8,248 nucleotides of DNA. Origin: an uncultured Lachnospiraceae bacterium. GTDB taxonomy: Bacteria; Bacillota; Clostridia; Lachnospirales; Lachnospiraceae. Of this stretch, positions 1-6,308 are shown piece after piece (position 1 is the first letter of the stretch; every line of letters starts with the position of its first letter). The DNA lies in assembly GCA_947174725.1 (NCBI GenBank), contig CAMWKA010000063.1:1-8248 (forward strand), read 5' to 3'. The position numbers and the translations under genes are program-made. The notes under the pieces are model-generated. The model ran no database searches. It was not told where the DNA came from and worked only from the letters and a program-made list of their open reading frames with translations.

Positions 1-59
1 CTCCCCACCCGCCTAATCTGTGACTTGGTATCTTATTTCTAAACATCTTTAGCCTCCGG

Positions 60-100
60 AAAAAAAATGAACCAAAGACCTTTCCTTCAGTCCTTGGTTC
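60..100 (-). terminator. Rho-independent terminator after the Nudix gene
   Basis: Read on the minus strand, an 11-bp stem (GAACCAAGGAC at 100-90 pairing with GTCTTTGGTTC at 79-69, one G-U pair) has a 10-base loop. It is followed after one A by eight T residues (67-60). It lies about 60 bases past the stop codon of the Nudix hydrolase and would close the aminotransferase-Nudix unit. The remaining bases to the left edge show no gene. Confidence 0.9.
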
Positions 101-158
101 AATATATGTCCCATTTTTTATATTTATTCTTATACCCGGCAGAGTCTTTTCCGATTGT

Positions 159-728
159 TCAGTCCATAGACTGATCTTTCTCCATACAAATATTTTTATA
201 TGCCAGAATCGCGCCGACAGTCTTGGAATCCTGCAGTTTCCCGCTGTAGATCATCTTTTCCAGATCGGCGAGTTCCCACTCCTCTACCGTCAGATATTCA
301 TCCTCATCCAGATGCTGGCTGCTTTTTATCAGATCCGTAGCCAGATAGACGTCGATCTTTTCGTTGCAATATGCCACCGTCGGATAAATGGAAATCAACG
401 GCTGCACATGTCCCGCCTGATAACCGGTTTCTTCCTCCAGTTCCCGAATCGCCGCATCCTTCGTCGGTTCCTCCGGACCCTCCAGACCTCCGGCAGGGAT
501 TTCAAGCGTAAAGCGGTCCAGCGCGTTACGATACTGCCTGACCAACAGCAGCTTATTGTCCTTTGTTACTGGCAGGATCGCCGCCGCTCCCTGATGCTTG
601 ATAAAATCAAATTTGGCAACATGGCCATTGGGTATCTTCACATCATCCTGATAGTAGGATATGATTGCGCCTTTCGCAATCAAATTACGTCCAAGACGCT
701 CTGTTTTAATACTTTCCAAATAATCCAT
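159..728 (-). CDS. Nudix hydrolase, probable ADP-ribose pyrophosphatase
   Basis: A 189-residue protein with a complete Nudix box at residues 81-103, fitting G-x5-E-x7-R-E-U-x-E-E-x-G-U: G81, E87, R95, E96, E99, E100, G102. The preceding TLEIPAGG segment (about 74-81) is typical of the ADP-ribose pyrophosphatase (NudF-like) branch, which hydrolyses ADP-ribose to AMP and ribose 5-phosphate in the cytosol with divalent metal bound by the box glutamates. Substrate is inferred from family resemblance only. The reading frame stays open 19 codons further upstream, but the ATG at 728 is preferred: the protein then begins MDYLESIKTERLG as relatives do, and GGAGGT lies 12 bases upstream. The gene starts 8 bases after the aminotransferase stop, so the two are probably cotranscribed and perhaps translationally coupled. 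A terminator follows at 60-100. Confidence 0.93.
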   Translation of the reverse strand: MDYLESIKTERLGRNLIAKGAIISYYQDDVKIPNGHVAKFDFIKHQGAAAILPVTKDNKLLLVRQYRNALDRFTLEIPAGGLEGPEEPTKDAAIRELEEETGYQAGHVQPLISIYPTVAYCNEKIDVYLATDLIKSSQHLDEDEYLTVEEWELADLEKMIYSGKLQDSKTVGAILAYKNICMEKDQSMD

Positions 729-736
729 ATTTATTT

Positions 737-2026
737 TTATACCTCCGGGCCAAGTAAGCTCTCCACACTCGCCAGTTTTACACAAATCACAAATACCTCA
801 AGCGCCTTTGCCAGTTCTTCCATCGACGGATAGGTCGGCGCGATACGGATATTGCTGTCTTCGGGATCTTTTTTATAGGGATAGGCAGCTCCTGCCCCCG
901 TTAACGTTACCCCTGCATCCTTACACATGGCAACGATCCTCTTAGCGCATCCGGGAAGCGAGTTAAAACTGATAAAGTATCCGCCATTTGGGTTCGTCCA
1001 TGTCCCGATTTCCAAGGATTCAAGCTCCTTTTTCAGCACATCTATGACAAGTTCAAACTTCGGACGCACAATTGCCGCATGTTTCTTCATATGCGCTTTC
1101 ATGCCGTCAATATTCTTAAAATATCTTACATGCCTTAGCTGATTCAGCTTATCATGACCAATCGTCTGGATGGTAATGACCTTCTTAACAAATGCAAGAT
1201 TATTCTCAGAAGCAGCAAGGGCTGCAATACCGGAACCCGGAAACGTCACCTTGGATGTGGAACAGAACTTGAATACCATATCCGGATTGCCCGCCTTCTT
1301 ACATTCTTCAAGAATCTCCAGCAGCTCTGCTTCCTTGCCATTGTAAAGGTGATGGATCGTATAGGCATTATCCCAATAAATCCTGAAATCTTCCGCAGCC
1401 GGTTTAAGATTTGCGAATCTTCTTACCACTTCATCAGAATATGTAATACCCGATGGGTTAGAATACTTGGGAACGCACCAAATTCCCTTGACAGCAGGAT
1501 CGTTATTGACATATTTCTCTACCATATCCATATCCGGTCCATCATCATGAAGCGGTATATTGATCATTTCCATGCCAAATTGTTCTGTAATGGCAAAATG
1601 CCTGTCATAACCCGGTACCGGGCATAAAAATTTTACTTTATCCAATTTACACCACGGTGTGGAGCCGCATACGCCAAGAACAACGGATCTGCATACCGTA
1701 TCATACATAATATTTAAACTGGAATTACCAAAGACAATCACCTCGTCAGGACTTACTTCCATCATATCCGCCATCAGCTTCCTTGCTTCCGTAATACCAG
1801 TAAGTTCCCCATAATTTCTGCAGTCTATACCGGCTTCTGAATAAAAATCGCTCTCCGGATGCAGTGTATTAAAAAAATCAGCCTCCATATCAAGCTGTTC
1901 GGCGCTTGGCAGTCCTCTCGCCATATTGAGTTTAAGCCCCTTCCCCTTAACATCTTCATATTGCTTTGTAAGTTCCGTCTTCAGCACATTCAGTTCTTCT
2001 TCAGACATATTCTTATATGGTTTCAT
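737..2026 (-). CDS. Type Ic aspartate aminotransferase (PLP-dependent, fold type I)
   Basis: A 429-residue PLP enzyme, expected to transfer the amino group between aspartate and 2-oxoglutarate (oxaloacetate plus glutamate) in the cytosol. Visible motifs, numbered from the chosen start: GNSS around 100-103 for cofactor phosphate contact; NPSG with N190; YWDNAY with D219, which contacts the pyridine nitrogen; STSKVTFPGSG with K259 as the Schiff-base lysine; and R394 in NIRIAPTYP as the likely substrate-carboxylate arginine. The N-terminal and cofactor motifs match the type Ic subgroup rather than classical AspC or MocR fusions; there is no DNA-binding domain. ATG 2026 is chosen because AAAGGCGG sits 6 bases upstream; an in-frame ATG at 2047 has only a poorly spaced AAAGGA. 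A sigma-A-like promoter lies at 2092-2120, and the Nudix gene follows after 8 bases. Confidence 0.93.
   Translation of the reverse strand: MKPYKNMSEEELNVLKTELTKQYEDVKGKGLKLNMARGLPSAEQLDMEADFFNTLHPESDFYSEAGIDCRNYGELTGITEARKLMADMMEVSPDEVIVFGNSSLNIMYDTVCRSVVLGVCGSTPWCKLDKVKFLCPVPGYDRHFAITEQFGMEMINIPLHDDGPDMDMVEKYVNNDPAVKGIWCVPKYSNPSGITYSDEVVRRFANLKPAAEDFRIYWDNAYTIHHLYNGKEAELLEILEECKKAGNPDMVFKFCSTSKVTFPGSGIAALAASENNLAFVKKVITIQTIGHDKLNQLRHVRYFKNIDGMKAHMKKHAAIVRPKFELVIDVLKKELESLEIGTWTNPNGGYFISFNSLPGCAKRIVAMCKDAGVTLTGAGAAYPYKKDPEDSNIRIAPTYPSMEELAKALEVFVICVKLASVESLLGPEV
741..746 (-). promoter_or_regulatory. Ribosome binding site of the Nudix gene, inside the upstream coding region
   Basis: GGAGGT on the minus strand, 12 bases before the Nudix ATG at 728. 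It lies within the last codons (Pro-Glu-Val) of the aminotransferase gene, whose stop is at 739-737. This placement decides the start at 728 over the longer open frame to 785 and suggests that ribosomes finishing the aminotransferase feed the Nudix start. Confidence 0.75.
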
Positions 2027-2091
2027 AATATCCCGCCTTTCATCCATGATCCTTTATTTTCTAGCATAATCGTAATCAATTATCCATTGGC

Positions 2092-2120
2092 ATTATACAC
2101 CTCTGTCACTCACTTAACAA
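2092..2120 (-). promoter_or_regulatory. Sigma-A-type promoter of the aminotransferase-Nudix unit
   Basis: Minus-strand TTGTTA (-35, 2120-2115) and a perfect TATAAT (-10, 2097-2092) separated by exactly 17 bases. The expected start point is near 2085, giving a leader of about 60 bases before ATG 2026. It falls in the 131-base gap after rqcH, where no hairpin terminator was seen, so some readthrough from rqcH is possible. Confidence 0.75.
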
Positions 2121-2157
2121 GTTATTATTTCAATTTTCATCAGTTTTCCATAAGATT

Positions 2158-3897
2158 CTAATCCTCAATCTGCCTTAAATGACCGATTTTCGGAATCGCT
2201 ACCATAGAGTAGTTTGTATGATAAATCACCATTCCCGGATTGCCATTTGCCGGCTTTTTTACATTCTTACGCTGCGTATAATCCACCTCTGCCTTATCCT
2301 GCTCCCGCACCTTGGAATAATATGCCGCCAGAGAAGCGGCCTCCTCATAAACGATGTCCGGCAGTTCTTTCCCCTCCGTCCTGACGATCACATGGGATCC
2401 CGGCGCATGCTTGGCATGAAACCACCAGTCCCCGCCATTCGCCATCTGAAATGTCAGTTCCTCATTTTGATAATTATTCTTTCCAACATAGATATGAAAA
2501 CCTGCGCTGCTGAGATAATGCAGCGGTTTCCCTGCTCTCTTTGTCCTTTTTTCCTTCCCTTTACGTCTGATATAACCGCAGTCCGCCATCTCCTCACGGA
2601 TCTGCAGAAGATCGTCTTCACTCCGCGCAAGTTCCAGCGACATCCCGACGCTCTCCAGATGCTCCAGTTCCTTCTTTGTCTCCTGAATCAGCGTAGATAG
2701 CGCTTCAAAAGTCCGTTTCTGTTTATTATATTTTTCAAAATATTTTTTGGCGTTCTCTGTTGTCGATTTTGTCGGATCCAGCGGAATCTTAACCATTTCA
2801 TCGGTATAATAATTCAACGCCTCCAGCTCCTTCGCTCCCGGCTCGGCAGAATACCCGTAGGTATTCAAAAGTTCCCCATAGATCCTGTATGTTTCCCGTT
2901 TTTTTGTATCTTTCAGCTGCTTGTCCTGCAGATCGTATTTTTTTGCCGTCCGTTCTATGGCTGTCTGTATGACCCGTCGTAAATCTCCCGACCTCTGCCG
3001 GATCCGGACGATCTTATTCTTTTCAGCATAATATTCCTGCAACAGTAAGGAAATACTTTCATAAGATCTCTTCTCTCCAAAGATCAGCAGATCGATTGCT
3101 GAAAATTCCGCAGGCACACTATTTTCATAATAAATACAGGGCAAATATTCCCCCCTTTTGATCTGACCCATGACTTTTGAAAAAGCCTGCCAGAGCGCCG
3201 CCCTGTCCGCTCCCTGCAAAGACGCGGTATCCTGCTCCGGATTTACTCCTGCCCGTTCGCAGATGGCAGAGGCAACCGCCGGGGAAAGACCTGTATAACC
3301 TCCATATAACGCCTTATAAACCGGCTGATTGGACATGCCTTCCATCCTGCCCATAAGAAACTCATTTTCCGTCACCATCAGCGGATCCGCTTTCTCCTGT
3401 GTCTTCGGAATAAAATAGTCTTTTCCCGGAAGCACCTCCCGCACGGAACTCACCATTCCCGAAATATGCTTGATACTGTCCACGATCCTGTTATCTTCAT
3501 CCACCAGTATGATATTACTGTGCTTTCCCATGATCTCAATGATCAGGTCCTTCTTTTTCAGATCGCCCATCTCATCCAGATGTTCCAGCGTCATGCGTAC
3601 CACCCGTTCCAACCCCGGCTGTTCAAAGCCGACGATCCGCGCATTCTGCAGATGCTTTCTGAGCAGCATGCAAAATGCCGGCGCGGTCATGGGACTCTGC
3701 TTGCTGTCCTGCGTCAGATAAATCAGAGGAAGAGACGCATCCGCCGACAGCATCAGCTTACGCTGTCCGCTGTGATTCTTGATGGTAAGCAATAATTCAT
3801 CCGCCTCCGGCTGGGCAATCTTATAAATCCTGCCCCCGGATAATTCCTGATTCAGTTCCTTTACCACGGCCGCCACCGTAATACCGTCAAATGCCAT
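2158..3897 (-). CDS. rqcH: RqcH, NFACT-family ribosome quality-control factor (Rqc2 homologue, old name fibronectin-binding protein)
   Basis: A 579-residue protein, close to the roughly 570 of Bacillus subtilis RqcH. Such proteins bind the 50S subunit carrying a stalled nascent chain with peptidyl-tRNA and recruit tRNA-Ala to add C-terminal alanine tails that mark the chain for proteolysis. Domains in order: NFACT-N about 1-180 (FDG near the start, the FCMLLRKHL segment at 75-83, E121 in EIMGKHSNIIL); helix-hairpin-helix about 200-217 (GYTGLSPAVASAI); charged coiled-coil region about 280-430; a basic linker about 445-457; NFACT-R about 460-565 with GKNNYQNEELT and the WWFHAKHAPGSHV signature at 491-503. 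The residue equivalent to D97 of the D97-R98 pair is glutamate here (GLERVV). ATG 3897 is preceded by AAAAGGA 11 bases away. A terminator-like hairpin lies just upstream and no own promoter is evident. Confidence 0.95.
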   Translation of the reverse strand: MAFDGITVAAVVKELNQELSGGRIYKIAQPEADELLLTIKNHSGQRKLMLSADASLPLIYLTQDSKQSPMTAPAFCMLLRKHLQNARIVGFEQPGLERVVRMTLEHLDEMGDLKKKDLIIEIMGKHSNIILVDEDNRIVDSIKHISGMVSSVREVLPGKDYFIPKTQEKADPLMVTENEFLMGRMEGMSNQPVYKALYGGYTGLSPAVASAICERAGVNPEQDTASLQGADRAALWQAFSKVMGQIKRGEYLPCIYYENSVPAEFSAIDLLIFGEKRSYESISLLLQEYYAEKNKIVRIRQRSGDLRRVIQTAIERTAKKYDLQDKQLKDTKKRETYRIYGELLNTYGYSAEPGAKELEALNYYTDEMVKIPLDPTKSTTENAKKYFEKYNKQKRTFEALSTLIQETKKELEHLESVGMSLELARSEDDLLQIREEMADCGYIRRKGKEKRTKRAGKPLHYLSSAGFHIYVGKNNYQNEELTFQMANGGDWWFHAKHAPGSHVIVRTEGKELPDIVYEEAASLAAYYSKVREQDKAEVDYTQRKNVKKPANGNPGMVIYHTNYSMVAIPKIGHLRQIED

Positions 3898-3918
3898 AAT
3901 CTCTAATGTCCTTTTCCC

Positions 3919-3946
3919 AAAAACAGGTCCGGAATCCCGGACCTGT
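3919..3946 (-). terminator. Rho-independent terminator after glgA, possibly an attenuator for rqcH
   Basis: A perfect inverted repeat with 10-bp arms (ACAGGTCCGG / CCGGACCTGT) and a 4-base loop spans 3946-3923. On the minus strand it runs straight into TTTT (3922-3919), then GGG. It begins 28 bases after the glgA stop and its T tract ends 21 bases before the rqcH ATG. That fits termination of the glgA transcript, but leaves almost no room for a promoter of rqcH downstream of it. Confidence 0.88.
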
Positions 3947-3974
3947 CATTTCCTAATCACATCAGTTATTCCTG

Positions 3975-5429
3975 TTACTGCTTATCTCCAATCAGCCAGT
4001 CGTACATCTCCTGATATTTCCTAGCCGATACATGCCATGAATAATCCGTCGCCATAGCACGGTCAACCAGCTTATTCCACTCCCGCTTGCGGTCATAATA
4101 GATCTTCTCCGCGTAACGGATCGCAGCCAGCATCTCATGCGCGTTATAGTTGGCAAAAGAGAATCCTGTTCCTGTTCCATCATATTCATTGTACGGCTGT
4201 ACCGTATCTTTCAGTCCACCGGTCTCACGCACAATGGGAATCGTGCCGTACCGAAGGGACATCAACTGGCTCAGTCCGCAGGGTTCAAACATGGACGGCA
4301 TCAGAAACGCATCGCAGGCTGCATAGATCTTATGCGACAAGCCCTCAGAATAATAAATGTTAGCCGATACCTTATTGCCATATTTCCAGTCAAAGTGACG
4401 GAACATATTCTCATAACGCTCCTCACCGGTTCCAAGCACCACGATCTGTACCTCATCATGGCAAAGTTCATCCATAATATAAGCAATCAGGTCAAATCCC
4501 TTCTGATCGGTCAGTCTGGAAACAATACCGATCATCATCTTCTTATCATCCACTTCCAGATTCAGTTCCTTCTGAAGCGCATGTTTATTCTTTACCTTTT
4601 CTTTCCTGAAGTTCTTAGCATTATAATGAACTTCGATATAAGGATCTGTCTCCGGATTGTACTCCTCATAATCAATACCGTTCACGATACCACGCAGGTC
4701 GTTACTCCTTGCTTTTAATAAACCATCCAATCCTTCACCATAAAACGGCGTCTTGATCTCTTCTGCATAAGTATCGCTGACTGTTGTAATGGCATCCGCA
4801 TAAACCAGACCGCCCTTTAACAGATTGGCATCCTTATATGACTCCAGCTTGTCCGGCGTAAAATAATATGCAGGAATACCGGTAATATCACGAACCGACT
4901 TCACATCCCATCTACCCTGAAACTTCAGGTTATGGATCGTCATAACGGACTTCATACCTTTAAACAGATCATTGCCCTGAAAACGCTCTTTCAAATATAC
5001 GGGAACCAGTCCGGTCTGCCAGTCATGACAATGGATCAGATCCGGCACGAACCCGATCAGCGGAATCGCCGACAATGCAGCCTTGGAAAAGAATGCGAAT
5101 TTTTCAATATCATCCAGCACATTCCCGCTATAAGGTTTAAAGCCGTTAAAATAGGATTCATTGTCGATAAAGTAGTAGGTCACTCCGTCAACCTTTGCTT
5201 CCAAAATCCCTACATACTCATTTCTCCAATGAAAATCCATGTAGAAATGCGTCTTGTACTCCATCAGATCTTTCATCTTCTGCGTCATACATGTGTACTT
5301 AGGAAGCATAACCCGCACATCAAAATACTCATGATCAACACACTTAGGCAGAGAACCTACAACATCAGCCAATCCTCCTGTCTTAATAAAAGGAACCCCC
5401 TCTGATGCGACAAATAAAATATTTTTCAT
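3975..5429 (-). CDS. glgA: Glycogen synthase, ADP-glucose type (glycosyltransferase family 5)
   Basis: A 484-residue GT-B fold enzyme that extends alpha-1,4-glucan chains from ADP-glucose; the E. coli enzyme has 477. Seen in the sequence: KTGGLADVVGSLPK with K16 (equivalent to E. coli K15 in the ADP-glucose-binding KxGGL motif); HDWQTG at 135-140 in the starch-synthase catalytic N-domain (about 1-250); SRLTDQKGFDL with R305 and K310; FEPCGLSQL with E382; and the RETGGLKDTV loop at 401-410. The GT1-type C-domain covers about 290-460. ATG 5429 is chosen over an open extension of 13 codons because GGAGG lies 7 bases upstream and the protein then starts MKNILFVASEG like its family. No other glycogen gene (glgC, glgD, glgB, glgP) is in the window. 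It lies directly downstream of the Spo0A relative, with its own -10 box at 5488-5493 and a strong terminator behind it. Confidence 0.97.
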   Translation of the reverse strand: MKNILFVASEGVPFIKTGGLADVVGSLPKCVDHEYFDVRVMLPKYTCMTQKMKDLMEYKTHFYMDFHWRNEYVGILEAKVDGVTYYFIDNESYFNGFKPYSGNVLDDIEKFAFFSKAALSAIPLIGFVPDLIHCHDWQTGLVPVYLKERFQGNDLFKGMKSVMTIHNLKFQGRWDVKSVRDITGIPAYYFTPDKLESYKDANLLKGGLVYADAITTVSDTYAEEIKTPFYGEGLDGLLKARSNDLRGIVNGIDYEEYNPETDPYIEVHYNAKNFRKEKVKNKHALQKELNLEVDDKKMMIGIVSRLTDQKGFDLIAYIMDELCHDEVQIVVLGTGEERYENMFRHFDWKYGNKVSANIYYSEGLSHKIYAACDAFLMPSMFEPCGLSQLMSLRYGTIPIVRETGGLKDTVQPYNEYDGTGTGFSFANYNAHEMLAAIRYAEKIYYDRKREWNKLVDRAMATDYSWHVSARKYQEMYDWLIGDKQ

Positions 5430-5487
5430 TGCCCTTCCTCCATGTCTTGTAACAAAGCACCTTCTCACTTTGTCAGATGTTTTTTTT

Positions 5488-5493
5488 ATTATA
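5488..5493 (-). promoter_or_regulatory. Probable -10 element of the glgA promoter
   Basis: Perfect TATAAT on the minus strand, embedded in AATGGTATATAATAAAAAAA; read as the overlapping hexamer TATATA it is preceded by TGG, an extended -10. No convincing -35 is seen 16-18 bases upstream. The expected start is near 5481, giving a leader of about 50 bases that contains a weak hairpin (ACAAAG, 10-base loop, CTTTGT). The 159-base gap to the Spo0A relative shows no clear terminator. Confidence 0.55.
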
Positions 5494-5588
5494 TACCATT
5501 TCCCGTTATAGTAAAAGAATAATTTTAGAAATTTTTGGTATTTTTTCTTTTCCTCTATCCTCTATTTTCCGCATCAGATAATTTAATA

Positions 5589-6122
5589 TCATATGTTCTC
5601 CCGATAAGATAATCGGATGCGGTCAGCAATCAACGCGATAAACTCCGAATTGGTAGGTTTTCCTTTGCCGGTATTGATCGTATAGCCAAACAGCGCGTCC
5701 AGCGTTTCCATCTTTCCTCTTGACCAAGCCACCTCGATTGCATGACGAATCGCACGTTCCACGCGGCTGGGCGTCGTCTGATAACGTTTGGCGATGGTGG
5801 GATACAGCACCTTGGTAACAGAACCCAGCATCTCCGTATCTTCAACCGACATCATGATCGCTTCCCGAAGATACTGGTATCCTTTGATATGGGCAGGGAC
5901 ACCGATCTCATGGATCATGTTGGTAACATCCTTCTCCAGGTCTCTGGGATTGGAGGCTGTCACAGGTTTTACATTGCCCGCCGGTAATTCCTTCAATGCC
6001 TCTTCCTCTTTTCCCGGAACGGTTATCATGATCTGTAATTTGTTTTCCCGGGTGAGTAATTCAGACAAAATTTTAATCATTTTGTCATTATCTTCCGTCA
6101 GTGCAATTGTCTGTTGTTCCAT
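5589..6122 (-). CDS. Spo0A relative with most of the receiver domain deleted and an intact Spo0A DNA-binding domain
   Basis: A 177-residue protein; full Spo0A has about 265. Residues about 63-175 match the Spo0A C-terminal domain closely: [19 protein letters not shown] (71-89), [10 protein letters not shown], the recognition-helix block [18 protein letters not shown] (116-133), nearly identical to Bacillus subtilis, and FGYTI...KPTNSEFIA. Residues 1-43 align without gaps to the start of the Spo0A receiver: TEDN at 9-12 matches ADDN of B. subtilis, followed by the first helix and second strand. The rest of the receiver, with the phosphorylated Asp56 and the switch Thr and Lys, is absent. It should bind 0A boxes but cannot be phosphorylated in the usual way. 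Because the isolated C-terminal domain of B. subtilis Spo0A is constitutively active, this may be a phosphorelay-independent regulator or a competitor of full Spo0A. Start: ATG 6122 has GGAGG 5 bases upstream; an in-frame TTG at 6134 would overlap that site. Confidence 0.92.
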   Translation of the reverse strand: MEQQTIALTEDNDKMIKILSELLTRENKLQIMITVPGKEEEALKELPAGNVKPVTASNPRDLEKDVTNMIHEIGVPAHIKGYQYLREAIMMSVEDTEMLGSVTKVLYPTIAKRYQTTPSRVERAIRHAIEVAWSRGKMETLDALFGYTINTGKGKPTNSEFIALIADRIRLSYRENI

Positions 6123-6137
6123 AATGTCCTCCAATCT

Positions 6138-6209
6138 TCATAAAAAATCTTTCATCTTGTAACGAAACATCATCAGATCTTTCGTCATGAAACTTTCTCG
6201 ATTTTTCAT
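6138..6209 (-). CDS. Possible 23-residue upstream reading frame in the leader of the Spo0A relative
   Basis: An ATG at 6209, directly after an in-frame TAG, opens a frame of 23 residues (MKNRESFMTKDLMMFRYKMK and three more) ending in TGA at 6140-6138. The end is 5 bases before the GGAGG of the Spo0A relative. Five of 23 residues are methionine. The only upstream AGGA (6223-6220) would lie above the predicted start point near 6217, so transcripts from that promoter would carry almost no ribosome binding site for it. It could be translated on readthrough transcripts from citrate synthase, or be chance. Confidence 0.2.
   Translation of the reverse strand: MKNRESFMTKDLMMFRYKMKDFL
6160..6187 (-). 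promoter_or_regulatory. Candidate 0A box and inverted repeat in the leader of the Spo0A relative
   Basis: TGACGAA (6187-6181, minus strand) fits the Spo0A box TGNCGAA exactly. A second, inverted and weaker copy, TAACGAA, lies on the plus strand at 6160-6166. The two share arms ACGAAA / TTTCGT separated by 12 bases. They sit about 30-57 bases downstream of the predicted start point, a position that would suit repression or autoregulation rather than activation. A 7-base degenerate motif can occur by chance. Confidence 0.4.
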
Positions 6210-6223
6210 CTAAAACTAATCCT

Positions 6224-6253
6224 ATTATATAAGCCGGACATTTTAGGAAGCAA
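6224..6253 (-). promoter_or_regulatory. Promoter of the Spo0A relative
   Basis: Perfect TATAAT (6229-6224, minus strand) with TTGCTT 18 bases upstream (6253-6248), a weak -35 that keeps TTG. The start point is expected near 6217, giving a leader of about 95 bases. It lies in the 186-base gap after citrate synthase, where no convincing hairpin terminator was found. Confidence 0.6.
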
Positions 6254-6308
6254 CTCTATTTTATCGCAAATAAATCTTAATTCAGACAAATTCTTCCATA
6301 ATTTTCCT

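Noticed and set aside
729..785. N-terminal extension of the Nudix protein to 785
   Set aside because: The extra 19 residues overlap the aminotransferase end and translate its ribosome-binding-site region; ATG 728 has GGAGGT upstream and fits the family start.
312..833. Plus-strand open frame of 173 residues over the Nudix gene
   Set aside because: It lies opposite a clearly conserved gene and shows no recognisable domain; the same holds for the other plus-strand frames opposite the aminotransferase, rqcH, glgA, the Spo0A relative and citrate synthase.
281..3500. Search for tRNA, CRISPR, insertion sequence or prophage signals
   Set aside because: No cloverleaf-like sequence, regularly spaced repeat array, transposase or terminal inverted repeats were seen here or elsewhere in the window.
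5430..5468. N-terminal extension of GlgA to 5468
   Set aside because: The extension runs through the GGAGG ribosome binding site, and glycogen synthases begin at the MKNILFVASE-like segment.
5469..5475. TGACAAA as a 0A box in the glgA leader
   Set aside because: One mismatch in the essential core of an already short motif, in AT-rich sequence; too weak to list as a site.
6123..6134. TTG start giving a four-residue extension of the Spo0A relative
   Set aside because: It overlaps the GGAGG site; ATG 6122 puts E10-D11-N12 exactly in register with Spo0A D10-D11-N12.
6282..6299. Five-codon ATG-TGA frame just after the citrate synthase stop
   Set aside because: Only MEEFV; far too short to call without conservation.
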